DNA of 64,000 bases from Acidobacteriota bacterium (lineage in GTDB: Bacteria; Zixibacteria; MSB-5A5; GN15; FEB-12): NCBI GenBank assembly GCA_035529075.1, contig DATKXK010000015.1, positions 228,893-292,892 on the forward strand. Reading direction: 5' to 3'. The notes beneath the pieces are model-generated. The model was not told the DNA's origin. It did not search any database and saw only the letters and a program-made list of their open reading frames with translations. Shown here piece by piece: positions 9,701 to 16,991 of this stretch. The translations under genes and the position numbers were made by a program. Each line of letters opens with the position of its first letter. Position 1 is the first letter of the stretch.

Positions 9701-10319
9701 GGAGAACTTTGTTGCCCATGCGGCGGTTTATTATTGGTGGGGCATTGATCCGCTCACCGGCCACGATTGCCTTATAAAAAGGGTATTTGCAGAAGGGCAG
9801 CTAAAGCTACGAGCTCATGCTCTTGAGCATATTGGTCGCTCGCTAGAGACACTTTTGCCGATAGCTGAGGATGGTCCGCAGGCGCTGGAAAGGCTTCAAA
9901 GACTACTCGAATGGCGCCTCACCGAACTTGCTAAGTCTTCGGTGTGCGACGAAGAGAGGACTGAAGAATTAAAGGAGTTTGGGTGGTGGTTTACCTATGC
10001 ACAGATGGACGAAAGCTGGCTTCTTGATAAGTTGGTTGAAATTCTCAACGTCACACGTGGCCAGATTGAATGGGCACACAAGGTATTAGAACGACTAATC
10101 TCATTTGTTCCGACCAGCCCAATAAAGGTTGCTGAGTGCGTCAATGCCATTGTGCAGGGCGATCCTTCTCCTTGGAATATCGACTATTGGACGGCACACC
10201 TCGACAACTTGTTCAAGGCAATAAGAGAATCACAGGACCAAGATGCGTGGTACATATGCCGGGGTACGATAAACTACCTGGGGGATAGGGGCTTTCGTTC
10301 ATTCGGGAGCCTACTTTAG
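6795..10319 (+). CDS. Very large alpha-helical protein of unknown function, possibly defence-related
   Basis: 1174 residues, starting at an ATG preceded by a good ribosome binding site (GGGAAGGG). No signal peptide, membrane segment or Walker A motif is visible. The sequence is almost wholly helical with HEAT/TPR-like periodicity. Recognisable pieces are an N-terminal helical segment (ERFVHAAQSCRELIRGL, about residue 55), a motif around residues 165-185 (IAHHGRQTTEAEF) and FFRNLANPDWLPKLRQAGYF near residue 235. The C terminus ends in an LGDRGF..FGSLL pattern. From memory these resemble uncharacterised bacterial proteins and the helical sensor regions of some STAND-type defence ATPases, but here no ATPase is attached. 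Base composition is visibly more AT-rich than thrC, which suggests transfer. It stands alone, so no partner is evident. Confidence 0.7.
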   Translation: MTDSNIDGTESPVSGLRAASLRLTARQIVVRDFLEKKAPGLSAMYHGVLFALSRRDNPERFVHAAQSCRELIRGLRRALPDVPQDSSPAQAIHKIRDLIVFEDGNHTDQQVRNEVAKLKPYYEATQVTRRQRHEGVIEHASQGPPPHDADKRKAAADLQGYEDWLSKIAHHGRQTTEAEFLRRLDAFESTLEVLAAEYFTVDQRVQNMMEKADPTESEFLELQRLLSLRPPLAAHFFRNLANPDWLPKLRQAGYFKRPVDIITHTGGGVSCPSWPQTTYLIRCAESNPELVATILMEVEETSNSRVHQELVEVALKLPASKVTDFAEKAVSWIYNTYHTITLLPIRLSELAAKLADEGESEMAFEVADRILDVRSDEAKYENQTEEVGSSLSPSAEAYVDDWDYEKMITVLERHLSKKAALKFIRVLCYKLAKAIRLESKYRKNEEEATDTDYTYISRPAIEDHEQNFRADSTKDYLIDHIRDSCVTAIRSGKEITAVIDVLRAYKYPVFRRIELYLLTEFPDEGMEHIGRWLSEVKNFDHEHIYHEFRRLLQRAFGSVPPGVQKHYLEWVENGPDVCSYKMRMKERYGNEPNDDQVRSYLARWRLTKYKPIKEYLDDKRRRVHEGLSELEKPDEGAEFPLYMTSWVGPTSPKDAKQLSDMAVGEVIVFLQSWRASGGYRASSPEGLGRFLRDDVRSRAMEYAEIAGTIQPGFLRPVYLYYLFSGLEDATKDARQLNWSEVLLLADRIVFANNLPEPDQSAGEFETGWEGVRKAIASLFSQALGDINVIASRFRDAIWKLIEKLTHEGEPTSFYEEQYGGSNLSPVDMSINTVRGQAAHALFQYLLWVDRNANEGVESNEQKHNIPEEALPILERFLDTSQEATLTIRSVLAWYVQCLAGLDLEWTREHLDKLIPAEKELLRYRNAAFEGYFSFNKPNGYLFKNLRDFFMEAFIWANENGWHDEFHRAKENFVAHAAVYYWWGIDPLTGHDCLIKRVFAEGQLKLRAHALEHIGRSLETLLPIAEDGPQALERLQRLLEWRLTELAKSSVCDEERTEELKEFGWWFTYAQMDESWLLDKLVEILNVTRGQIEWAHKVLERLISFVPTSPIKVAECVNAIVQGDPSPWNIDYWTAHLDNLFKAIRESQDQDAWYICRGTINYLGDRGFRSFGSLL

Positions 10320-10327
10320 ACCACTCT

Positions 10328-10350
10328 GGCAGAACCACAGGGGTTCTGCC
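10328..10350 (-). repeat. Dispersed palindromic repeat, copy 3, between convergent genes
   Basis: GGCAGAACC (10328-10336) and GGTTCTGCC (10342-10350) with the same 5-nt loop and right-hand CTACGTT flank as copy 2. It fills almost all of the 37-bp gap between two convergent genes, so it could help end transcription from both sides, though it has no T-tract. Confidence 0.8.
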
Positions 10351-10356
10351 CTACGT

Positions 10357-11613
10357 TCACTTTCCCTCAAGCTCCTGTATCATCTCGGCGGCATGCGCGT
10401 CGTCAGGACGCAACTCGAGAAATTTCCTGAAATTCTTCAGGGCAAGTTGTTTGTTCCCCATCGCCTTGTAAGCTTCGCCAAGATAGTTGTAACAGGTGGC
10501 GGCGTACTTCCCCTCGGGATACTCGCTGAGTGTCAGATCGTAGAACCTGATCGCCTCCGGCAGTCTGTCGTTGGCGTGCAACTTGTATGCGACGATGAGC
10601 AGTTGCGTTTCGCCCACCTCGTACTCATCGGCGTGGTTGTTCTTCAAATCGAGAAGGAGTTCGACGGCCGCATCCGTGCCGTTGTCCCTGAGCGCGTAGT
10701 ACACCGGCTCGAAAACCGACTTGCGGGCTTCTTTGCCGGCTCTCTGCAAGCCCTTGACCAGGGCTCCAATCCAGTAGTCGGCCGGCGTATAGGGGCCTTC
10801 AAATGACTTGAAGTCCTTCAGGACGTCTTCCTTCTGCATGGTGGCGCCGTCCTTGCCCTCGGCGAGCCCGGCGCGGACAATCTCGGTGGTTTTGACCAGC
10901 ATATCGTGAAAGGCCTTGAGATCGTCCATTGAGCAGTTTTCACTGTGACCGGGGACGATCAGGACGTCTTCGGGCAGCATGTCGATAACGCGCTTGGCGA
11001 TTTCCGGATACTTCAGGATATCGCCGCTGACACCGTCCACGGAAGGAAAGTGAGAGCCGTTGGACACGGCGCCGACACAGACAACCTTTGACTGTGTGAA
11101 CCAGGCGATTATGTCGTTGTCGGAGTGGCTTCCGGGGACGGCGACCAGCTTGATTTCCTCCCCGTTGAAGTACAGGGACAGCGAATCGGTAAAAGTAATC
11201 TCAGGCAGCACATAGTCGGGGAACTCGTCAAAGATGTAGGAGCCGCTCCGCAGCCTGGTTCTCACCTGCGGATGGCCGATGACAACGGGGCCTTTCCCGA
11301 ACGCGAGAAGTCCCGCCACGTGCTCAACGTGCTGGTGGGTGACTACGATGATATCAGGCGGGCCGTCGTATAGCGTCTTCAGGGTGGCCTTGAAGTCCTC
11401 GCCCGCTTCCTTGTCCCCGGCGTCGACCAGCAGCATGCCGTCATCGCCGATGGATGCCACGACCTTCACGGGGTATCCGTCCGCGTAGTAGCTTACTTCG
11501 TAAATGTGGTCAGCCAGTGGGGTGACGTTCATGGGGTGTTCTTCCTGCGCCCATGCCGGTATTGCCTGGGCGAAAAAGAAAGTTGTCAGCACTGTTTTCA
11601 GCAGGCGTTTCAT
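10357..11613 (-). CDS. Exported metallo-beta-lactamase-fold protein with C-terminal TPRs
   Basis: 418 residues from the ATG at 11613, which follows GGAGAG and gives a signal peptide cut near AWAQEE; the upstream in-frame extension looks non-coding. The MBL motif reads VVTHQHVEHVAG: H93, H95 and H98 are present, but the usual Asp of HxHxDH is Glu (E97). H163 (PGSHSDND) and H223 (VPGHSE) are present, while the position that normally carries the bridging Asp reads VCVGAVSNG, giving Ala. Two TPR-like repeats fill the last 70 residues (EAIRFYDLTLSEYPEG, QLALKNFRKFLELRP). Probably a periplasmic hydrolase of the quinoprotein-relay or lactamase-like type; the altered ligands make its metal content and activity uncertain. 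Its own promoter lies at 11799-11827. Confidence 0.85.
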   Translation of the reverse strand: MKRLLKTVLTTFFFAQAIPAWAQEEHPMNVTPLADHIYEVSYYADGYPVKVVASIGDDGMLLVDAGDKEAGEDFKATLKTLYDGPPDIIVVTHQHVEHVAGLLAFGKGPVVIGHPQVRTRLRSGSYIFDEFPDYVLPEITFTDSLSLYFNGEEIKLVAVPGSHSDNDIIAWFTQSKVVCVGAVSNGSHFPSVDGVSGDILKYPEIAKRVIDMLPEDVLIVPGHSENCSMDDLKAFHDMLVKTTEIVRAGLAEGKDGATMQKEDVLKDFKSFEGPYTPADYWIGALVKGLQRAGKEARKSVFEPVYYALRDNGTDAAVELLLDLKNNHADEYEVGETQLLIVAYKLHANDRLPEAIRFYDLTLSEYPEGKYAATCYNYLGEAYKAMGNKQLALKNFRKFLELRPDDAHAAEMIQELEGK

Positions 11614-11798
11614 GGTTGCTCTCCATGTTACGTACGGCTTGCCGCGTACGCGGTGGATGTTCTCCAACCGGCCCCCTGCCTCCTGTCCGCTCTGCTTTGC
11701 GGGCAGGCCGGTCGGTTTCTTCCCCTTGCCTGCGTCAACGAAAGCTGACACCACAGGATACGTTGATTGCTCCTGGATGTTCCCCCGAATGACGGCGC

Positions 11799-11827
11799 AG
11801 TATACTATGCACTCGCCACGGTGTCAA
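11799..11827 (-). promoter_or_regulatory. Promoter of the MBL-TPR gene
   Basis: Reverse-strand TTGACA (11822-11827), 17 bp, TATACT (11799-11804). The leader to the ATG at 11613 is about 180 nt. Confidence 0.65.
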
Positions 11828-11913
11828 GGAATCCCGGTGTCAGTCCACCATGATTCCCCGGTTGCGCAAAGTGGTTGGCTCCCGGCCGCAAACGCCGGGG
11901 ATACATCCCGCGT

Positions 11914-12843
11914 TCATTGCGGCTCGTGGCCCGGCGGATGGTACTTCCTGAACCAGCGGAATCCGAATTCATTCATGAGTTCAAGATACGCGTCGTTGTC
12001 CGCCGGCATTTGGTCAGCGCGGTAGTGCAACCCGAAATACCGCTGGACCGCGTTTATGTATCCGTTTTCCCTGATCTTGTCGAGGCACGTCTTGGCGAAG
12101 TCTTCACCGTGCACCTCCCGGCACACCTTCTCAATGGTCGTCAGGCGCTGGTCGGTAATCTCGATCTTCAACTCGGGATACTTCTCGTCGAACGCTTTCA
12201 CCAGATCGCGGTCCGGGATTTCACGGTACTTGTCCTTATGGACGATGACGTCGACCGGCAGTTTCCGGCGCCGTGAGGGTTTCGCCTTGGGATAGCCCAG
12301 GGAAAGCAGCACAACCGGAAAGACGCCGTCGGGCAGTTCGAACATGTCGCGCAGTTGGCGAAAACACTCCAGGACGGTGCCGACGTACACCGACCCCAGG
12401 CCGAGCGCGTCGGCGGCCGTGCAGATATTCTGTGCTGCAATGATCGTGTCCTGAAACGATATCCAGAAGTGACGGAACGAAGCGGTGGCGTTAAACGGGG
12501 CGAGTTCGAGCTGCGCCCAGCGTTGCAGACGGTGCCAGTCAAGGCAGAACAACAGATCAACCGGGGCCGTGGCGATGAACGGCTGGTTTCCGCACAATTC
12601 GGCCAGCGTCTCTTTGACCGCCTTATCCTCAATCCGGATGATCGAAAACGGCTGCAGGTTGCCGCCGGTGGCTGCGCGCGTGCCGGCCTCGAGCACGAGG
12701 CCAAGCACCTCGGGCGGGATCTTCCTGTCCGCGAAACTCCGGCAACTGGCCCGTTCCAGGAGCAGCCTGACGGTTTCGTTCGGATATTCTGTCTCTGAAT
12801 GTTCGGCCATGCCGTGATGCGAGGGCGTTTTGTCATCGTTCAT
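11914..12843 (-). CDS. Nitroreductase family flavoprotein
   Basis: 309 residues from the ATG at 12843, preceded by AGGAG at good spacing; a longer frame reaching 13191 would overlap the next gene and reads as non-coding. Residues 25-200 match the FMN-dependent nitroreductase fold: ASCRSFADRKIPPEVL near the start, ATGGNLQPFSII as the FMN-contacting segment, and GLGSVYVGTV. The C-terminal stretch of about 100 residues after the domain has no motif I recognise. The family uses NAD(P)H to reduce nitroaromatics, quinones or related substrates; the true substrate here is unknown. No operon partner is visible. Confidence 0.85.
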   Translation of the reverse strand: MNDDKTPSHHGMAEHSETEYPNETVRLLLERASCRSFADRKIPPEVLGLVLEAGTRAATGGNLQPFSIIRIEDKAVKETLAELCGNQPFIATAPVDLLFCLDWHRLQRWAQLELAPFNATASFRHFWISFQDTIIAAQNICTAADALGLGSVYVGTVLECFRQLRDMFELPDGVFPVVLLSLGYPKAKPSRRRKLPVDVIVHKDKYREIPDRDLVKAFDEKYPELKIEITDQRLTTIEKVCREVHGEDFAKTCLDKIRENGYINAVQRYFGLHYRADQMPADNDAYLELMNEFGFRWFRKYHPPGHEPQ

Positions 12844-13013
12844 TGACGTGACTCCTGTGTGGCTGCCGGATGCGGCCGGTGTTGGACGGTAGCGACATAT
12901 CATGCAAATATACGCCTGTTGCCAGCGTGGCAAAAGGAGAAGCTGATGCGGTGCGGGAGTCTCCGCGTCCTGGCGGCAGGCCGGCCGCAGAAGCGGCAGG
13001 CCTGCCGGAGAGG

Positions 13014-13523
13014 CTACTCTTTCGGCTTTTCGACCTGCTTTCGCGTCAGAAACATCGTGTAATCGCCCGCTTTCTTCTCGAACTCCTTGGGGCGATTGCT
13101 GTCGGGCGACGTCCGGATCTCGGCACGGCCGTCTTCGAGAACACGCACGATGCCGAAAAGAGTCGTCCATTCCGAGCCGGGTTGCCCGCACTTTTCGAGA
13201 CAGAGGTCAATGCCGCACGGTTTCTGGTCTTCGTACAACAGGTACTGACCCTTCATGCCGACCCCTGTACTGTCCTTGTGCTTCTCGTTCTTCACGAAAG
13301 TGCTGTTGTCGTTGAACGTGATGTCGCCACTCGGCACGAGTTCTCGCGGCGCTATGATCCATTCACCGATAAGGAAGTCCTTGATCGTTACTTCCTCTTT
13401 GGGCGCATCTTTCTTTTCCGCCGGTTTGATCGTAGTGGTGTCAGTCGGTTTTTCCTCGTCCGCCCGCAGGATCGGAGTGATCGCAAGAATAACGATGCCG
13501 GCGAGTATAACGGCTTTTCTCAT
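13014..13523 (-). CDS. Small exported protein of unknown function
   Basis: 169 residues from the ATG at 13523, with a strong GGAGGG upstream. It has a signal peptide (MRKAVILAGIVILAITPILRA), a lysine/threonine-rich linker, then a compact domain of about 110 residues beginning IKDFLIGEWIIAPRE. The GEW start, the beta-rich pattern and paired cysteines (CGIDLCLEKCG) recall lipocalin-like or copper-resistance-type small periplasmic domains, but I cannot assign a family. It sits upstream of the nitroreductase on the same strand with a gap of 170 bp. Confidence 0.65.
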   Translation of the reverse strand: MRKAVILAGIVILAITPILRADEEKPTDTTTIKPAEKKDAPKEEVTIKDFLIGEWIIAPRELVPSGDITFNDNSTFVKNEKHKDSTGVGMKGQYLLYEDQKPCGIDLCLEKCGQPGSEWTTLFGIVRVLEDGRAEIRTSPDSNRPKEFEKKAGDYTMFLTRKQVEKPKE

Positions 13524-13778
13524 TGGTGGGTCCCTCCGCAATAAGTTCGGTACATCTGCCTACGCTGCAAAGCTATGCCGTCCGACCGTGGAGCGCAAGC
13601 TCTTGTTTGATCAACCGTAGTGTTCCGGCTGACGACCGTCCGGCATGGGGCCGCGGCCGCTCAAACGGGGTTGACCTGGCTGCTGTTCGAATGTATACTG
13701 TCGCAATCCTGGCGACGATTCTCAGATATGGTTGTCCATTTGCAGTCGCTTAGGGCAAGAGGAGCTAACGGAGATTGT

Positions 13779-14993
13779 GTGCGTCCCATATCGTTAAGAT
13801 ACTTCTTCTTACTTATCCTGGTCCTGTTGCTTTCCGTGGTTCTGGATGCCTATGAGATAGGGCATGCCCTCATAGCAGCAGTTTTGCTCGTCGTCATAGT
13901 TGCTGCCTTTATTACTGCCTTTTCTATCTTGGTAATTGATTTTAAACGCAAGACTGCGAGACTCGCTGGCGCTGTTGGCATTGGAGCCACCCTCCTATGG
14001 TTGGGCATGATCGACACTGCACTCAGCCTAGGCGCGCTTGCGGGAATCGTAGCTGCGCTTGCATTGATCAAGTTCTTCAGCAGAGAGACCGTCCGCAGTA
14101 TCGGACTCCTCCTTTTGGCTCTGGTCGTATTATATAGCGGTTCCCGGTACATGTTTGCAACATTATTCAAACCGGACTTTGAAGTGGTCGAGTATAGTGC
14201 AGTTGTGAAGGATTCGTTCGATGAAGGTTCTTTCCTGCTCACCGAGACATTCACTTTCAAGCAAAAGTCCAGCCACGACATTGCCTTGAGTGGTATAATC
14301 AGCGGCGATGAACTGCATCGACTCATCGGTGGAGAACTACATGCTGTGAAGTTCCCCTGCACGATCGCTCCATCCGTTGAGTACACATTCGTGTCTACTC
14401 GCACGGTGACCGCGAACAAAGCGGGTTTCTTACTCAAGAGATGCGAATTCCGACCTCTCTCAGCGCGATACATATGGTCGCTGAGCGCTTCAGAAGGTGG
14501 AAGCGAAACGATATCTTCGTTATCGGACGCGCGCTATGCTACAAGGAGCAGAATCGAAGTGTGGCTACCGAGGGGTTCATTCTCTGGAGCTAATGGGAAG
14601 TCTGAAGCCATTCAATACGGGAATGTGGAAATCATCACCTGGGAATTGCCGTTCAAACTCCTGCAACGCGACATTGGCTTCGTTTACGTTGATCCGCCGT
14701 TCCACACATTTGCGTGGCTCATCAGACCATTTGCGGGTATCTCCTCACTCGGGGCGTTAATCGCGACCAGCATAGGGTTGGCAATTGCAGCACTTGGCGT
14801 CATTCCCCTTCTGGCGTTCAGAGACGTGATAAAAGAGAAAATAGTACAGGGGTTACTGTACAGGTTGCACAAGAGGCGGCAATGGGGGAAGCAAGCTGAA
14901 CGTGGAAATGGGGAAAGAAAAGGTCCTCTTTCGCCCTCGGCGGAGGAGGCAGGGTCGGACGCCATCGATGATGAGAATGCGCCAGACTCATAG
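13779..14993 (+). CDS. Multi-pass membrane protein with a large extracytoplasmic domain, unknown function
   Basis: About 404 residues if the GTG at 13779 is used; it has AGGAG a little upstream and leads straight into the first membrane helix. The same frame is open from 13620, but that extra stretch looks non-coding. Four or five membrane helices cover the first 110 residues. A soluble, beta-rich domain of about 200 residues follows (starting FKPDFEVVEYSAVVKD), then a hydrophobic helix pair (GISSLGALIATSIGLAIAALGVIPLLAF) and a charged cytoplasmic tail. Base composition is more AT-rich than its neighbours. No family recognised; the start and topology are uncertain. Confidence 0.6.
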   Translation: MRPISLRYFFLLILVLLLSVVLDAYEIGHALIAAVLLVVIVAAFITAFSILVIDFKRKTARLAGAVGIGATLLWLGMIDTALSLGALAGIVAALALIKFFSRETVRSIGLLLLALVVLYSGSRYMFATLFKPDFEVVEYSAVVKDSFDEGSFLLTETFTFKQKSSHDIALSGIISGDELHRLIGGELHAVKFPCTIAPSVEYTFVSTRTVTANKAGFLLKRCEFRPLSARYIWSLSASEGGSETISSLSDARYATRSRIEVWLPRGSFSGANGKSEAIQYGNVEIITWELPFKLLQRDIGFVYVDPPFHTFAWLIRPFAGISSLGALIATSIGLAIAALGVIPLLAFRDVIKEKIVQGLLYRLHKRRQWGKQAERGNGERKGPLSPSAEEAGSDAIDDENAPDS

Positions 14994-15221
14994 ACGGTGT
15001 GAAATGGGCGCGACGTAAGCAGCCGCGAGCGGAGAAGGCTCCTGCTCTCTCCGCTTCTTAGTGCTCGTTGAATCCCTCAACTCCAATTGCCTCAATGAGA
15101 TACGTTTGCGGATGACCCGGAGTGGCCCACAGCCGCGAGAAACCCGACAACCCTTGCCAGGGGCGTCAAGTCTCATGCGATCAGGCACTACGCGTAGTAC
15201 GACCTATGAGAGCAACCGTAG

Positions 15222-15246
15222 GGCAGAACCCCTTGGTGGTTCTGCC
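15222..15246 (+). repeat. Dispersed palindromic repeat, copy 4
   Basis: GGCAGAACC (15222-15230) and GGTTCTGCC (15238-15246) with the left flank GCAACCGTAG shared with copy 1. It lies just beyond the 3' end of the CoA-binding protein gene. Confidence 0.8.
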
Positions 15247-15255
15247 GTTGCCGTG

Positions 15256-15690
15256 CTACAACCTGCCGAACAATCGCGCGAGAAACCGATGTACCGCGTG
15301 AATCCCCGTGACCGGCTGCGCGTACATGAGGACGCACTTGCGACTGACGGTCTGCATCCCCAATGCCGCTGCCCTGGCTGACGCGCGCGAGAAATTTTTC
15401 CCCTGCTGAAACCAGAGCTGTGTTATTCCGGCCGCGTGGGCGTCCTCGACCACTCCCTCGGCAGTGATCGGTGAGACCGCCACGACCGCCGCTTTTACGT
15501 GTGGCGGCAGGTCAGTCAGCCGGGGATAGCACGTGTCGCCGTCGAATGACGTACGATTCGGCCGTACCGGGTAGACGGTGTATCCTCGTTGTTTGAGGGC
15601 CTTGTATATTGCCCCGCCGAATTTCCTGTCCGACACGCCGACCACGGCGATGTGTTTTTCGCTGAGGAATTTCTCGATTGCCTGATCCAC
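15256..15690 (-). CDS. CoA-binding domain protein (YccU-like)
   Basis: 144 residues, about the usual length for this single-domain family. The Rossmann-like CoA-binding fold is clear: KHIAVVGVSDRKFGGAIYKA at the start, YTVYPVRPN after the second strand, and LWFQQGKNF later. Such proteins resemble the nucleotide-binding domain of succinyl-CoA synthetase alpha, without a ligase partner; their physiological role is not firmly known. The gene stands alone, with the palindromic repeat at 15222-15246 just after its stop. Confidence 0.88.
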   Translation of the reverse strand: MDQAIEKFLSEKHIAVVGVSDRKFGGAIYKALKQRGYTVYPVRPNRTSFDGDTCYPRLTDLPPHVKAAVVAVSPITAEGVVEDAHAAGITQLWFQQGKNFSRASARAAALGMQTVSRKCVLMYAQPVTGIHAVHRFLARLFGRL

Positions 15691-16049
15691 TCTGCCTGCC
15701 TCCGTTTTGGCATAAGATAGTAAATCCGCCGCTCAAGTCAAATCCGGATAATGCAGGTCAGGTTTGAGGGCTAACGATGCTCAATTGTAGGTCGGGTTCC
15801 GGCGCGGCTCAGGCGGGGGAAGGGGAAACGGCAGGCATTTCTGAGCGGCGGGACCGGTGAGGAATTATGCCTTACCAATACTAGATCGCGGCAGCTTTTT
15901 GTTTTACATTATCCTGTAACATGTGGTAATATATCGGAATAGGGCGGTGATTTCTAGGATTTTGCCAGAAAGTGATTGCGACCTTATATGGAATCTGTAG
16001 ATTTGTTGTGAGTATTTACAGTAAAGGTAACGGGCTATCCGGGTAGCCT
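15691..16049. other. AT-rich junction before the restriction-modification cassette
   Basis: About 360 bp without a gene. Around 15785-15800 the text TTGTAGGTCGGGTT resembles parts of 15134-15156 (reverse complement) and 18757-18766, hinting at a second dispersed repeat family. From about 15880 the sequence becomes AT-rich, which marks the left border of the cassette. Confidence 0.5.
15903..15932 (+). promoter_or_regulatory. Possible promoter of the restriction-modification operon
   Basis: TTTACA (15903-15908), 18 bp, TAATAT (15927-15932) in an AT-rich stretch about 120 bp before the methylase start. Weaker than the other promoters in the window. Confidence 0.35.
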
Positions 16050-16985
16050 ATGTCAAAGACAGCATCAAACGAACTAGAAGGTAAGAGCGCCAAGACACGT
16101 CGAAACGGTAGAAAGGCAGTGCCCATTGTTCCGAACGGCAACAAAAGGAAGCTGATTGCTTTTGGCTGGTACGGCGGCAAGTTTTCTCACCTTGATTGGC
16201 TTCTGCCTTTGCTTCCTGAGGCGCACCATTTTTGCGAGCCGTTCGGCGGGTCAGCAGCTGTTATTCTGAATAGAAAGCCCTCGCCGGTCGAGACCTACAA
16301 TGACCTGGATGGTGAAGTGGTCAACTTTTTCAGAGTACTTAGGAGCCAAAAAAGAAAACTCGTTCGCTCAATCGCCTTAACTCCATTTTCACGAGAAGAA
16401 TTCGCAAAAGCCTGTGAGATAGATCCTAGGCTTAGTGACCTTGAAAAGGCTAGACGGTTTTACGTCAGAGCTAGGCAGGTTAGAACTGGACTGGCACAGA
16501 CCGCAACCCTAGGAAGATGGGCCAACTGCAAGAATACTTCGAGAGCGGGCATGAGTGGTGTTATTAGCAGGTGGCTCGGAGGAGTTGAGGCCCTTCCCGA
16601 GATTGCCGTGCGACTACTTCGGGTTCAGATCGAAAACCGCCCTGCTGAGGACGTAATAAAATTATACGATTCGCCCGATACGTTATTCTACTGTGACCCC
16701 CCCTATGTTCACGGCACTCGCGGTGATAGCAATGCTTATGGTTTTGAAATGACTGACGAGGAACACAAATCCCTGGCGGCTCTACTTAACCGAGTAAAAG
16801 GCGAAGTAGCAATATCGAACTACGACTGCGAATTGATGAATCAACTATATCCGTCTTCGGCGTGGAAGAAGACCGTGGGCCCTGAAAAGACAAATCATGC
16901 CACTAAGGGGGTTCGGGTTGAAGTGTTATGGACCAACTACGACCCCAAAAGAAGACGGGAAGAGCACAAACTAACACTCTTCTAG
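16050..16985 (+). CDS. D12-class (Dam-like) adenine-N6 DNA methyltransferase
   Basis: 311 residues. The SAM-binding motif appears as FGWYGGKFSHLDWL (about residue 40) and FCEPFGGSAAVIL (about 65). The catalytic motif IV is CDPPY in TLFYCDPPYVHGTRG (about residue 215). This order is typical of the alpha (D12) class. It protects the host by methylating adenine in the recognition site of the adjacent endonuclease. First gene of a tight three-gene operon: its stop at 16983-16985 lies six bases before the next likely ATG. The recognition sequence cannot be read from the protein. The region is more AT-rich than the surrounding chromosome, consistent with horizontal transfer. Confidence 0.93.
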   Translation: MSKTASNELEGKSAKTRRNGRKAVPIVPNGNKRKLIAFGWYGGKFSHLDWLLPLLPEAHHFCEPFGGSAAVILNRKPSPVETYNDLDGEVVNFFRVLRSQKRKLVRSIALTPFSREEFAKACEIDPRLSDLEKARRFYVRARQVRTGLAQTATLGRWANCKNTSRAGMSGVISRWLGGVEALPEIAVRLLRVQIENRPAEDVIKLYDSPDTLFYCDPPYVHGTRGDSNAYGFEMTDEEHKSLAALLNRVKGEVAISNYDCELMNQLYPSSAWKKTVGPEKTNHATKGVRVEVLWTNYDPKRRREEHKLTLF

Positions 16986-16991
16986 GTGCTT

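Noticed and set aside
12844..13191. N-terminal extension of the nitroreductase
   Set aside because: It overlaps the neighbouring secreted-protein gene, reads as arginine-rich non-coding text, and a good AGGAG site precedes the ATG at 12843.
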